In this document: piece after piece, positions 32,306 to 43,483 of the stretch | Numbering within the stretch: the first letter of the stretch is position 1 | Layout of the letters: the number at the start of each line of letters is the position of its first letter | NCBI GenBank assembly: GCA_012845835.1 | Contig: JABAKD010000009.1 | Span: forward strand, 18,363,318 to 18,427,317 | DNA: 64,000 bases | DNA from: Undaria pinnatifida | Taxonomy: Eukaryota; Sar; Phaeophyceae; Laminariales; Alariaceae | Direction: 5' to 3' | The notes under the pieces: model-generated | What the model was told of the DNA's origin: nothing | The model's database searches: none | Seen by the model: only the letters and a program-made list of their open reading frames with translations | Position numbers and translations under genes: made by a program

Positions 32306-33029
32306 CACGCCTTGGAGCACAAAACTCAACTAAAACTGCCTGTTGTACTTAACAACTCGCCATGTATACCAGATGACTTCAAGTGTTGTCACAAATCTAG
32401 ACGCCGCACTCGTAGGGTGCTAGAATCTAGCAGCTCTGACGACGTAGACGACGCAAGGTACAGCGCCCCCTCTCCTGTCCACCCTTCCCAGCTGCATCTG
32501 AACGTCTTCCCGCTCATCGTTCGATAATGTTTTGTTGGCCCATCAAGCGTCTATTTCAACCGGAAATATGCATTTTTATATTTCTACGCCATCACTGTGT
32601 TCGTCTCACGACCACTCTGTGAGAAAGTCCTGAAGACCGTCATCGGTCGGTCGACTGAGTGTATCTTAGTTCCTTTATAGGTTACGAGCCTCGTGCGGCT
32701 GTCGTAGTTTCTTAATAAAAGGTGGAAGAAATCAAAGACAAGCTGCACCGTTCCGCAAGTAACGGAAGAGGCGGTGTCAAAGTGGGAGGTCTTGAGAGGC
32801 TAGGGATGTACCAACCGAATCCTCTGGGAAAAAAGACAAAGATAAGTAGTTCTATGATATTCGCACTCGTGCATAGTCACTGCTGTGGTATAAAATGCGT
32901 GATGGCGTGGGGTGTCACGTGTGAAGAGGGTGATTTTGTGGAGGAAAAGAGCTAGGTTTGAGCCTTCATCTTTTATTGATGAGATTGAAGTGTGACAAGC
33001 AGGTGTGGTTTTTATGTATGATGTTTAGG
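32306..33029. other. No supported gene
   Basis: Short frames (32300-32527, 32722-32955) have no domain. TTAATAAAAGG near 32713 resembles a poly(A) signal but has no gene attached. Confidence 0.35.
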
Positions 33030-33632
33030 GGACTGTATTGCAAACGGGTCACGGGTGGTCTACAAACCACTCATCTCTGGGTCTGTTCTCACAGTTCGTG
33101 TAGACCTGCAGCGATGGCACTCACTTTCCTGGATCCTCCGTCCCGTATTGGTCTTCCGGGCCCTCGGTTTCCGTATATTAAACTTAGTATAGCGGGATTG
33201 AGTGGAAACTCCGGCTCTCGGAACGGGGCGATTCCAAGCTCGGCACACGCGCGGAGCGTGCGTGTTCGAGCAATACAATACAATGGGATGCAGTATGCGT
33301 ATGATTCGGGTGATAAACACGCACAGGAATGACGCGTGACAGTGTACAGTGGTTCAGTCTTTTCTTTCTTCCATCGGCCGTGCTTAGAATAATCACATGG
33401 TGAGTGGCCAGTGTGTAAGAAGGATTATGAACCCGTTAAGATACGGTGTTCGAAATCCCTCAAACCCTTTTAATCAAACGTCTGAATGCCGCTGCTTTTC
33501 CATGAGCATGCAGGAGGGAGCCTCCGACGGCTCGACCCCTACTAACACCCTAGGTCCTCCGCATATAGCTTGGTACGGACAGCTATACATATAATTGTAT
33601 CTTTAGTATCCTGAAACCAAGGCGCCGTAACA
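33030..33632 (-). mobile_element. 3' LTR of a decayed retrotransposon
   Basis: On the minus strand it begins TGTTACGGCGCCTTGGTTTC at 33632 and runs to about 33030. It matches the solo LTR at 47682-48231 over its whole length. The inner boundary is marked by a run of seven G on the minus strand (33633-33639), placed exactly as a polypurine tract should be. Confidence 0.7.
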
Positions 33633-33639
33633 CCCCCCC
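33633..33639 (-). other. Polypurine tract
   Basis: GGGGGGG on the minus strand directly before the TGTTACGG end of the LTR; the priming site for plus-strand DNA in LTR elements. It fixes the element's orientation as minus. Confidence 0.55.
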
Positions 33640-33952
33640 AGCATATCGCCGCGAGACGAAAATGCTAGCCGAGGCGCCCAGCGTCTGTGACTCAGGATAC
33701 TCTCTTCCACCCCCCAAATCGCCCCTTGTTCGTAGAGTCCAAGCCTGGATGCCCTAACCGCCTCGCGGTCTGACGAGTGTTCTTATCTTCGTTGTATTAC
33801 AGGACAGAGAGGAGAGAAGGAGCAGAGAGCGGAGTGCTGGAGCTCTCCTCTCATGAGAGAAATTGCACAAAAACGCCTACGAATGTATACGCAGCCCTCT
33901 ACAACATTTGTAACCGTCGTGCTGTGACGATCCAAACTAACACCCCTCCGTT

Positions 33953-34962
33953 TCAGCGAACGGTTCCCGTAGACGACGGTAGACCGACGATCTTGAAACT
34001 TCCCTTTTCTTCCAGAACACGGCATGCGCGAACGGTTCCCGAAAACGGACAGTCTTGAGCCTTCCCTTCTCTTCCACAACCCAGTAGATGGAGCAAGTAC
34101 TCGTGTGCACCCCTCCAGGTTGGACTACGCCGGAAACTGTCAAACCCTCCTCGGAAGTCCGATCCGTCCAGGCTGAGTGTCATCGTGTCGATTTGCGTCC
34201 GCGCGTCGCGGCCGAACAAGACACGGAAGGGTGTCACGTTGGATGGTAACGCCGGGTCGGGTATCACCCGCTGGATCCAGCAAGCGGGGAGCACATATTG
34301 ATCTCACCACAGCGTCCATTTCTGCCACAGTATCGACAGGACCTCCTGGAGCCACCCTCCAATCCGCTCTGCACTCTCTTTGCTCCGCGCGAAGTCTACG
34401 GGGCCGTGATTCAGAGCTACATTCAACCACCTACACAAGTAGCCGATCAATTGCGCCATGAACTTCCCCCCGCCGTCGCTCCTGATTGACTGCGGCACGC
34501 CAAAGGTCAGCATCAGCTCCATCAACTTCTGGCTGACTTCCAGCGGTCCCATGGAGGCGAGGAGATACCCGACGAGGAACTTTCTGGCCCTGTCGGCCAC
34601 CACCAGCAAATACCGGTTGCAAGCCACCGACACTTGGTGGAAGTCTTCCACAGATGCAGAAACCCGGCCGACATCATTCACACTTTACGGCTGTTCGTCC
34701 TTTTCTTTCGGCGGCACCCGCATGACAGCACATACTGTCGCACGTCCTTTCGCAGCTACGGCCAGCTGTATTTATTTTTCACCAACAGTGTTGTGCGAGC
34801 CACGCCGGGGTGGTCGAAGGTGCTACTAACCAGGGCTAACCCCCCCGGCATCGGCGTCCTCGGTATCGCCAATATGTTTTTTTTACTCCTGGGTGCGTAC
34901 CACCGGACCCCGTTGTCGTCCGTCAGGTACTCGTTTTCCCCCGAGCACGACTCTTTGAACAT
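33953..34962 (-). pseudogene. Ty3/gypsy-type integrase remnant
   Basis: Read from 34962 down. First an H2C2-type zinc-binding remnant: His-Pro-Gly-Val-Ala-Arg-Thr-Thr, then Lys-Tyr-Ser-Trp-Pro, followed by an in-frame TAG and Lys-Asp-Val-Arg. Next the catalytic core (34304-34681): Tyr-Leu-Leu-Val-Val-Ala-Asp, then Gly-Val-Pro-Gln-Ser-Ile-Arg-Ser-Asp-Gly-Gly (second catalytic Asp), and a Glu in Ser-Ala-Glu-Arg-Ile. A frameshift leads into the C-terminal part (33953-34294) with Pro-Phe-Arg-Val-Leu-Phe-Gly-Arg-Asp. One stop and at least two shifts mean it is dead. The order fits the 3' end of a gypsy pol. A short local duplication of GAACGGTTCCCG is at 33958 and 34031. Confidence 0.75.
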
Positions 34963-35089
34963 GGGCCCTAGCGTCGCGTCTCGTTTTCGTTGCTGGTTGT
35001 GTTGTCAGCGCTGAAGGTTCTGGTGATGCCCGCATCTAGGGTGCCCGTGGCGTTTGTGCCATTCCCTTATGCCCCCCCTCGCCTGCTTC

Positions 35090-36450
35090 GGTCTCGGTGG
35101 GTATCGTCAACTTCGGGGTTGACCGTTCCTCCGTGAGCACTCTGGCGGTCGCTCACGTGACCGCACGAGTGACCGTTCCCACGTCCTCCACCTGTAGAGC
35201 GGCTAGACCCTCGAACACGTGTTCCCCGACGGCTGTATCCTCATATCCTCGCGTTGTCAGCAAATCTCTCACTACCAATCCCCCCAGCGCCTCCCTCGCC
35301 CTGGGTGGTATGGTGAAGTTGGTAATTACGGTGGCAGCTGCTCCTAGGCTAACGGTGGGTGGACTCGTACACCCCTCCTGTCCAGTTATTACCTTCGCGA
35401 AATCCTCAATTCTTCGCTCTTCGGCTGTCTTCATGCCACTTGGGTCTATCGCGTGGGGTTAGTAAGTGCCTGCCGAGGGTTTCTAGCCCCGTAAAGTGAG
35501 CCTTGGTTGTGTAGAGCATGTGGTTTTCAAACAAAAAGGTAGCCCTTTCGTCGGCTTCCCTTTTCAAGAAGTACGCTCGTTGCGGCCTAAGAGGCCTCCT
35601 GAGGAGGTGTTGGGGCCGGTAGCTCTCTCCACCCCCTTCTCCACGCGTGGAGTTTCTCCTTAGCTTTAGGGGTACCCGCTGTAGTGGTGGCGGTCACGAA
35701 CGCTCGTTTCTTGCCAGGTGGTATTCCTACACTCACAAAACTACCCGCGGTTGTTCTGCGCCCTGTTAGGTCACGACTATTAAGCCACGGACATGACTGA
35801 CCGTACTTTTCATGTCCCACGCCATCTGCCGCCAGAACACCCCCCCAAGTCTGGTACGGTCCTCCAGAACTTACAAGAATACGACCCCGGTTGTCCGCCT
35901 TTTCTGTCTGGTAAGACTCGTCCAACATGGGTTGAACGCTGGTGCGCCACACTTCTGACTTCGGTAGCTGTGGTGAACATTCGAGTAGGAGGGTTCTAGC
36001 CTCCGACCTAACAAAGGCCTGCACGAAATCGATCCCGCTTTCCCCCGGTTCCACGTTGTCGATCACCACGCTTGGCATACTCTCCTTCAGGACGGCCGTG
36101 CATTCTTCGTTTTCCGGCCTGGTTCTCGCCAAGCGGATGATCTCCCCTATCCCATTGGTCCTAACGCATTCTAACGCCCTCCAATCGTAGTCGGTGGCGG
36201 CCTTTACATTCACCAGCTTTTGTGCCGCAAGGATGCTGCCCCACCGGCCCTTCAACAATGCCTCCGTCTGTACGCTGACGGAGCCGTCCACCTTGACCTG
36301 TTTTCTGGAGTCTAGTTTCCACTGAAGGGTGCCGTCGTCTTCCCATGCGGCTTCTCCCAAAACCGGGATTGTGGATAGGGCTGCGGTATTCGGAGGATCC
36401 TGTTCGGTGCTGATCGGTTTGATGACACAGAAGTGCCCCCGGGGCGTCAC
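35090..36450 (-). pseudogene. Retrotransposon 5' (gag-like) frames, broken
   Basis: A 287-codon frame (36450 down to 35587) and a following frame (35434 to 35153) precede the integrase remnant in the same direction. Between them a different frame stays open across 35586-35420, so a frameshift separates the pieces. I see no protease, reverse transcriptase or RNase H; only about 190 bases lie between these frames and the integrase, so an internal deletion has removed them. The gag assignment rests on position only. Confidence 0.45.
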
Positions 36451-36559
36451 CTCTTTGTCTGGTATCTCTGCCGTTCGCCAATATTTGCCTCTTGTCTTCG
36501 CTGGTGCTGCCTGTCAGCTTGATGTTTTCGCCCCCCCCCTCCCCAGTTTAGTGTTCCCC

Positions 36560-36623
36560 CGACGCTACGGTCAGCTATACATATCAATTTACCACTTATA
36601 TATGAAACCAAGGCGCCGTAACA
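36560..36623 (-). mobile_element. Truncated 5' LTR remnant
   Basis: Matches the first ~63 bases of the LTR (minus strand from 36623: TGTTACGGCGCCTTGGTTTC, ending near TATAGCTGACCG). The remainder of this LTR is missing. With the LTR at 33030-33632 it brackets the retrotransposon. Confidence 0.65.
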
Positions 36624-36704
36624 ACCGCTCAAACTCCAAACTGCCTCGTTCTGATGGCTCCGAGCAAAGGAAGAACGGAGCAAACTTTAAAGGGGTTAGC
36701 CGCA

Positions 36705-36806
36705 GACGTCGCGCACGAACGAACTGGCGGGACTGCCCGTCATCGGCCAGGTCAACAAGATTGCCAACAACAAACAGTTTCAGCCAGAGCACCTGCTTCT
36801 AGGTAC
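36705..36806 (+). CDS. Exon-like segment of unknown gene
   Basis: Between an acceptor (GGGTTAGCCGCAG, ending 36704) and a donor (ACCAG then GTAAGA, 36807) an open frame reads Asn-Glu-Leu-Ala-Gly-Leu-Pro-Val-Ile-Gly and continues with Val-Asn-Lys-Ile-Ala-Asn-Asn-Lys, Gln-Pro-Glu-His-Leu-Leu-Leu-Gly. The residue pattern looks like genuine protein and there is a stop just upstream of the acceptor. No neighbouring exon is found, so this may be a fragment of a captured or decayed gene. Confidence 0.25.
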
Positions 36807-37170
36807 CAGGTAAGAGCTATCAACGAAACACATGCAGCTAAATATGTTTACTGCGTGATTTACTACATACCAGGTATGTGATTGTGCAACACAGATAGGA
36901 GCTTCTCGGCTTTTGCTTTATGCTGGAGCCTACGGCGGTATCCACTATTAATACCAAGGTATTAAGCAGCGCGAAAACGATAAATTAATAAACGCCTTTT
37001 AAAGTTTCGACCGTGATCAAGTGGCCACCAGTTACTGGTGCCGCTGCTCCATGTCACGCACATACAACGCATGCAACTGTTTATACAACTACAGAGTGAT
37101 GGTATGTGTCAGCCAACAACATAGTATATAGTAAATGCAAGGATCGGACGGGGCTGCCGGTAGGCGGCCC
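36807..37170. other. No supported gene
   Basis: Two TACCAGGTA-type palindromes (36800-36812 and 36868-36876) and a CTATTAATA word. Nothing else stands out. Confidence 0.35.
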
Positions 37171-37448
37171 TGTTGATTTGGGATTTTTAGTATGACAGTT
37201 ACGTATCAGTTTCGTGCCGGTTCGGGCTTCTGGACTATTATTGGGTACCTAGTAGTACCTGGTTGACGTTCTTCATGGTAGACTGCTGTGAGCTCTCGCT
37301 CGGGAGCTCACTCTTCTCGGAGGTCTTAAGCACGAGCTCTCTTCTCGGAGGTCTCACGCATGAATTCTCTGCTCGACTTGCCTCTACCCTGTGGTTGGCC
37401 GACGTAATACTATGACTTGAAACCTACCCCGCTTGGAGCTAACAAACA

Positions 37449-37657
37449 ACCTCTCAATTTGGTGCACCTATGTACCCTTTTCGCCAGGTAGTTTTGAAAT
37501 GTTTTTCATGTTCAAATCAAACAGTCTTTGTAAATCCGAAAAACTTGTAGTGTTTTCATGGTGTGGACAGGACCAGAAGGGAACTGGTGGAACTGATATA
37601 CAGACAATAACGATTTGGAGGAAAGGGTACGTAGGTGCACCATATTGAGAGGTGTAC
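37449..37657. mobile_element. Foldback element with ~37-base TIRs
   Basis: Left ACCTCTCAATTTGGTGCACC (from 37449) and right GGTGCACCATATTGAGAGGT (to 37655) are inverted repeats that extend inward through TATGTACCCTTT / AAAGGGTACGTA. The centre is about 135 bases. A partial copy at 40985-41305 keeps the right arm and has an internal duplication of the TTCAAATCAAACAGTCTTTG segment. Confidence 0.65.
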
Positions 37658-38107
37658 CGCTGATGTATGGTGTTGATGATGGCACTGATTGTATTGAATT
37701 TCGCGGGTATCTTTTGTTTTGGCAGTAGACTTCTGACTGATTGCAAAATAGAGGTGGGCAGATTCATGATTGATTGGTTGTTTTACCAACAGTATCATTG
37801 CGAATGCTTGTTCGCAAAGGAAGAGCGAAACACGAAATGTTTTTGCGATGGATGAATAGTTTGCGTCGCTGGGAGGGCTTGAGCTGTTCGTATCGACAGT
37901 GGCGGCATTCTAGTTGTTTCCTTATTCGACTTTTTGGAGATGTAGCAAACAAAAGCCAAGAGGAAAGTATTTCCGGTTTTATGGTGGTTTGCGAATGACC
38001 AATATTTCGGGTAATTACGCTTGTTGGCGAGGATTGGTTACATTGGCTAATAGATCTTCTTGCTGGTATCTCTTGTTTGTGGTTGCCTACGTGTGTTGGT
38101 GAGATGG

Positions 38108-38730
38108 GATGGGGCATCCTTGTGACCGTACAGTACAGGACATATAGGTCTCAAATAAGAGAAGGGATGCAAAGTCACAATTAGTCATTGGCTTACCGAT
38201 CGATGTTGATTTTCCGAGCTTGATGGATGGTTGCAATCTTGCTCGGAAATTCGAAGGATGAGATGTTTTGAGAATTTGATTTTATTCTCAAGCAAGTTGT
38301 TTAGCTTTTGTTTTGCAATGAAAAACGGGGTGGCTTGTGGATGGTCAGATACTCTTTGTATCAGGGAGGGCGTAGGCTAATTTTCGCGTCGGATCAAATT
38401 TATTTGTGTTTGCGGACAAGAATTTATGCTATACCAGGTATTGTTTTACCGGTATGATCTGTGTATCTATGGCGGTAGTAGGGGACAGCGGGAGACCTTT
38501 GGCCGGGTAACCTTGCGATCTCTGGCATTTTATCTGTCACATTAGTTTTCGCTCTGATGGCGCGGCTGTTGTAATCTCTTCTTGTAATTACAATGGTTGT
38601 AAGTGGGAGTATGAGGGAGGTTTTCGCTCATGGGGATGAGTTTCCTCTTGTCATTTTTTGTTGTTTTAGGTGATGGAATTGAGTCAATTGTTGATTCGTC
38701 ACTGTCTTGTGAAGAATCCGGGAGGGTGAT
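38108..38730 (+). repeat. Direct repeat of 46588-47202
   Basis: Shared throughout, e.g. GACCGTACAGTACRGGACAT, GGATGCAAAGTCACAA, GGCTTGTGGATGGTCAGATA, GTAGGGGACAGCGGGA, GATTCGTCA and GAAGAATCCGGGAGGGTG. Both copies run into an S1 repeat. Confidence 0.85.
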
Positions 38731-39269
38731 GATTTGATATTTTCAGTATGACAGTTAAGCATCAGCTTTGTGCCGGTTCGGGCTTCTGGACTATTGTTGG
38801 GTGCCTAGTAGTACCTGGTTGGCGTTCTTGGTGGTAGACTGCTGTGCGCTCTCACTCGGGAGCTCACTCTTCTCGGAGGTCTTACGCACGAGCTCTCTTC
38901 ACAGAGGTTCACGCATGAGTTCTCTGCTCGACTTGTCTCTGCCCTGTGATGGGAGACGTAATACAATGACTTGAAACCTGCCCCGCTTGGAGCTAACGAA
39001 CAGCGTCGGCCGGTATAGCGGAGAAAAACAAATTGCTGCTGCCATTCGTATTGAAACAAAATATCAGGGCCATCTCCAACAACAGGCGCCAAAACACACC
39101 CACAATGGAAAGCAGTACAGCAGGGAAATTATTGTGGAATGATACGTATAAAGCTATAGTCTATTGTCGGAGGGCAAAAATGATAATACGTGTAAAAACA
39201 CAAAAAAACAGGGACATCTCCCACAGGCACGAAAACACAGCCACGAACTGTACGACACGTTCTACTCAC

Positions 39270-39548
39270 CCACGTGCACCCCCACCACCCACCCACCACG
39301 CACCGACCAAGCCACTGCCACAGCAGTGAAACGGCAGTGGAGCAGTACGTACCGACCAATCCACAACGGTAGCACAGCAGTACGGCATACGCACCACAGC
39401 GGTATACACCTGTGGTACGCCAGGAGCTGGGTGGGATTTGCACTTTTTTACGATTCTTCACCTTCCCGGGGAGAGCGCGAGCCGCCACCCACCAAGCACT
39501 CACCACCCACCACCTACCCACCGACCAACCCACCATCACAGCAGTACA
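39270..39548. repeat. S4 repeat (CAGCAGTA/ACCCACC-rich)
   Basis: Contains ACCGACCAATCCACAACGG, a CACCTGTGGTACGCCAGGAG centre, GGGTGGGATTTGCACTTT, GGGGAGAGCGCGAGCCG, and ACCACCCACC tracts. Copies: 47447-47668, 48236-48420 and 48420-48600. Frames across it are low complexity (His/Pro/Thr). Confidence 0.7.
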
Positions 39549-39549
39549 G

Positions 39550-39799
39550 TGCTGATTTGGGGTTTTCAGTATTACAGTTACGTATCAGTTTCGTGCCGGT
39601 TCGGGATTCTGGACTATTGTTGGGTACCTAGTAGTACCTGGTTGGCGTTCTTGTTGGTAGACTGCTGTGCGCTCTCGCTCGGGAGCTCACTCTTCTCGAA
39701 GGTCTCACGCATGAGTTATCTGCTCGATTTGCCTCTACGCTGTGGTTGGGAGGCATAATACAATTACTTGAAACCTACCCTTCTTGGAGCTGACGAACA
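39550..39799 (+). repeat. S1 LTR-like repeat, lone copy
   Basis: Starts TGCTGATTTGGGG and follows the S1 scheme (GTTACGTATCAGTTTCGTGC, GGGTACCTAGTAGTACCTGG, GCTCGGGAGCTCACTCTTC) to CTTGGAGCTGACGAACA. No internal region beside it. Confidence 0.65.
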
Positions 39800-40984
39800 C
39801 TCTAAAGACGAACCGATTCCGTCTAGCCTCACGAGGGGTCTACGGGTCAGCAGTAGTATTGGAAAAGGGCCATGCTTTCGTCGAAACTTGGTTGGGAAGG
39901 AAGGGCCCTGTTTGTGATGCCGACCATTTTCGGAATCAGCGGAGACGAGCAGCAAGGCGCAAGGAGGAGTCCGGTGGGGATAAAGAGAGGGCCACCGCTG
40001 GTATGTATGGCAGAGAGAGGTGCTGTACTGCCATCGTCGGAGTTGTCCGATGGTGGAAGAGGGAGGGCAGCTCGATAGGCGAGTTGTCTTCGGACCCGGA
40101 GATGACGTTTTGTGGAGACATCGTTTTCAGGGAGAAGCCCTGCTGCTGTAGACTATGTACCACAGCAGTAGTAGCTAAGGCCCTACGGTGGAGCATGACC
40201 GTAGGCAGGGAGTAGCAGCAGCTTACGTCCATGGTGATAGCATAACCTAGGACACCCCCACCGTATACAGCGTACAGGGGGGTTTACAGCAGCAGCTAAA
40301 AGCCCTATGGCGGAAAGTACAGCCATAGGCACCCTCGCCGTGTGTTGTGAGCGGGGGGATTTTAGTAGCGCGGCATTTGTTTTGTAATATATTTGCCGTG
40401 CGCCCTCTACTTCAGAAGGTTGGTGGTGGAAGCAGCAGGTATGGAGTTATCTGCATTTTCCGCGAGAAGTCGCATGGCCGCCAGCCGTGTGCACCCTACC
40501 ATGGTGAGTGATTTGGTAGGGCGAAGTCGCGCGGCATAATAGCCGCGTGCTTCCTGCTGCTCGTATCAGTGGTAGGAAAGGACGTGGGGTAATCGTGGGC
40601 TGTCTGTAGCAGTACCAAATGACGATGGGGTTTCCTCCTGGCAACAAGCCGAGCGGCATGGCCGCACGCACTCCATGATATGCAGCAGCAACAGCAGCAG
40701 CAGGAGAGGTCATGGAGGGAGAAGATCGGTTATTATTTCGCAAGCCGGAGCTTTATGGTTCGGCAACATCGCGGGGCGGGGGGGGGGGGACAGGTCTGGT
40801 CAAAGTGGTGAATTTATTTTCATGATGGATTCACTTTTTGATCGAAGCATCGTCTTTGGTCTAATATGACGTTTGTTTATTTACGGCAAGCGTGAAGACC
40901 CGTTCAATAGTAGGCGGTTTATTTTGCGGTTAGAGTGGAGACCCGCAGATAGTACCATCTAAGATTCGTTCTGGGTGGTATACA
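39800..40984. other. No supported gene
   Basis: A 143-codon frame (39784-40215) has no domain. 40155-40255 and 40280-40345 share CAGCAG..TAGCTAA..GCCCTA.GG..G.A and GCCCCATAGG-type words, an old local duplication. 40675-40705 is a CAG microsatellite; G9 at 40781. Confidence 0.4.
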
Positions 40985-42285
40985 TTGCCTTTTTCACCTG
41001 GTGGTTTTGAAGTGTGTTCCAATGTTCAAATCAAACAGTCTTTGAAAATCCGAAAAACTTGTAGTGTTTTCATGGTGTGGACAGGACCAGAAGGGAACTG
41101 GTGGAGCTGATATACATACGATAACGCCTCGTAGTAGTGTGTTTTCCATGTTCAAATCAGTCTTTGTGAATCCGAAAAACTTGTACCTTGTAGTGTTTTT
41201 CTGGTGTAGACAGGACCAGAAGGGGACTGGTGGAGCTGATATACATACAATAACGATTTGGAGAAAAGGGTACGTAGGTGCACCATATTGAGAGGTGTAC
41301 CGCTGATGTATGGTATTGATGGTGGCACTGATTGTATTGAATTTTGCGGGTATCTTGTTTTGGCAGTAGTCTTCTGATTAATTGCAAAGTAGAGGTGGGC
41401 ATATTCATGATTGATTGTGTTAAATAATTAGTGGGGTATTAGTCCGTTTGACCACTTGCAAAAAATTAACGAATAGCTCACCCAAACTAAACCTTATAAC
41501 TCTCTCCCCCTGAAACGGCGGGATACCAGGTCGGCCGGATATACGGGCGGACCTGTCAATATCCAAGCGGTTCCATTTCCTGGGGACACCGGGGAGAGTA
41601 TTTTTCAAGTTCGACGTGGGGAAAGTCTGAAAAAAATATTTTTGTGGATGGTGGGATTTGAACTCACGACCCCAAAAAAAACGTGGTCCTGCCGACGACG
41701 CCATTTGTAAAGGAATTAGTGGGGTATTAGTTCGTTTGACCACTTGCAAAAGGTTAACCAAAAGATTATCCAAACTAAGCCTTATAACACTCTCCTTCTC
41801 TGAAACGGCGGGATACCAGGTCGGTCGGGTGTACGGGCGGACCTGTCCATATCCAAGCAGTTTCATTCCCTGGGGATACCGGGGAGAGTATTTTTAGGTT
41901 CGGCATGGGGAAAGTCTGAAAAAAATGTAATTGTGGATGGTGGGATTTGAACCCACGACCCAAAAAAGACATGGTCTGTCGACGACGCCATTTGTAAAGG
42001 AATTAGTGGGGTATTAGTCCGTTTGACCACTTGCAAAAGGTTAATCAAAAGCTTACCCAAACTAAGCCTGATACAATTGGCTGTTTTACCAACAGTATAA
42101 TTTTGCGAATGCTTGTTCGCAAAGGAGGAGTGAAACACGAAATGTTTTGCGATGGTGGAATAGCTTGCGTAGCTGGGAGGGCTTGATCTGTTCGTATCGA
42201 CAGTGCCGGCATTTTAATTGTTTCTTTATTCGATTATTTTGAGCTATAACGAACAAAAGCCAAAAGGAGAGTATTTTCGGTTTTA
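40985..42285 (+). repeat. Copy of the S1-internal region, interrupted by TRIM
   Basis: 40985-41417 and 42080-42285 together match 37488-37985 (TTTTGAAGTGT..TTCAAATCAAACAG, TTTACCAACAGTAT..GCGAATGCTTGTTCGC, GAAACACGAAATGTTTTGCG). The break between ATTGATTG and GGCTGTTTTACC is filled by the TRIM array. Confidence 0.75.
41418..42075 (-). mobile_element. Tandem TRIM: LTR-int-LTR-int-LTR
   Basis: Three terminal repeats of exactly 83 bases (41418-41500, 41706-41788, 41993-42075) with two internal parts of about 205 bases, minus-strand relative to the copy at 22879. Purine-rich sequence precedes the 3' LTRs (minus strand: CAGGGGGAGAGA and CAGAGAAGGAGAG). Host duplication ATTG at 41414-41417 and 42076-42079. 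Such three-LTR arrays arise by recombination between LTRs of two elements. Both internal parts keep the T-arm-like hairpin. Confidence 0.85.
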
Positions 42286-43139
42286 CAAGGGCTCCGCGAG
42301 GGCAGGACGGCACTCAGACGAGGGAAAGGGGAAAAAGTTGTAGCTGTTCGATTCGACATTATTGGAAGTTTAAAGTAATGCCGAGAGTTTAATACGAATA
42401 TGAGGTTCTAAAGATCATAATTTGACATTCCATGGCGCCCATCCTTTGGGTGAGGAAGGGTAGCACTCGACGAAATAAGTTGTAGTAATAAAGAAATTCA
42501 AGCTTAAAGTAATGCCAAGAGTTTAACACGAACATGAGGTTCTAAAGGTTTGCTTTGATGGAAGGGAAACATATACACGAAGGAAGCAAGCATAGGTGAA
42601 ACACTGTTGTTATTAATACCGCCGCCAAGTAAAAGTAGGCCAGAAATGCCGAAAGGAGAATTTGAGAACCTGCTTCGCTTCGAGGCTTCGAGGCGAAAGG
42701 AAAGATGAGATGTCATCGATAAAAATGATATCGGACGGAATGAATGGTTGAAAATGTTTTATTTACGGAAGAGAAAAAGGAAGGCGCCGTTGATTGTGCC
42801 TTGGAAAACCCCTCGGTGTTTACTCCCACAGTAGACGAAGAACTTAGGTTGTGTACAAATTATACGAAGAACTCTCACAGAAAATAACTAAAAAAGACGA
42901 CACTGCATGCCCTCAATTAGCTACTTCAATGTACGCGGCACTTACACTGGTGAAGACATACAAAAATTAACAACGAATTATGCAGACTTATAGAGGGGCG
43001 CAAAAGGGGATATAGAATGCCCTCGATCCAATAAAGGGGATATAGAAATGCCCTCGATCCAATTGGTACTTTCAAGGCAGATAACTTGCACCAGAGAAAT
43101 GGCAAGCTAAACAGAAAAAGGGGGATAATCAAGCCTCAC
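42286..43139. other. Element-end relics, no gene
   Basis: 42286-42345 starts ACAAGGGCTCCGCGAGGGCA like the 484 element but its hairpin is lost. GTAATGCCRAGAGTTTAAYACGAAYATGAGGTTCTAAAG is repeated at 42376 and 42511. 43009-43060 duplicates AAAGGGGATATAGAAATGCC. No coding frame. Confidence 0.5.
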
Positions 43140-43483
43140 ACAAGACAAACGAAATAATCCTAGACTGGTATGAAATCGTACCACTATCACTAACAGCCCC
43201 CGACTCTGTGGAAGGTAGGCCCCAAAACAACTTAATCCGTATGACAGATCAGTATTTGATCATACCATATAGCCACAAAACAGCTCTCCGACTCGGCGTG
43301 AGATACACGATGGGTCCTCCGGGCTTACTTGCACAATGTACGAAGAACTCACTTAGAGAGGAGCCCTAAAGGGGATATAGAAAAATAATCCTAGACCAGT
43401 ATGAAATCGTACCACTATCACTAACAGCCGCCGACTCTGTGGAAGGTCCCCAAAACAACTTAATCCGTATGACAGATCAGGTT
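43140..43483. repeat. Direct duplication ~235 bases apart
   Basis: AATAATCCTAGACYRGTATG ... CAACTTAATCCGTATGACAG occurs at 43154-43250 and at 43385-43480. Confidence 0.75.

Larger units (their letters stand above)
37171..39003 (+). mobile_element. Non-coding LTR-like element (S1-internal-S1)
   Basis: Two direct repeats of about 275 bases (37171-37446 and 38730-39003) flank 1.28 kb without coding capacity. The repeat starts TGTTGATTTGGG and ends GGAGCTAACA, i.e. TGTT...AACA ends as in LTRs. A purine-rich GGGAGGGTGA precedes the second repeat. The internal part reappears with one S1 at 46465-47446 and partly at 40980-42285. No target duplication could be confirmed. It may be a large non-autonomous LTR derivative; a tandem of unrelated repeats is the alternative. 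Confidence 0.5.

Noticed and set aside
36895-36960. Possible U2 snRNA start (GAGCTTCTCGGCTTTTGCTTT)
   Set aside because: Only the first ~20 bases resemble U2; the branch-point recognition sequence and Sm site do not follow.
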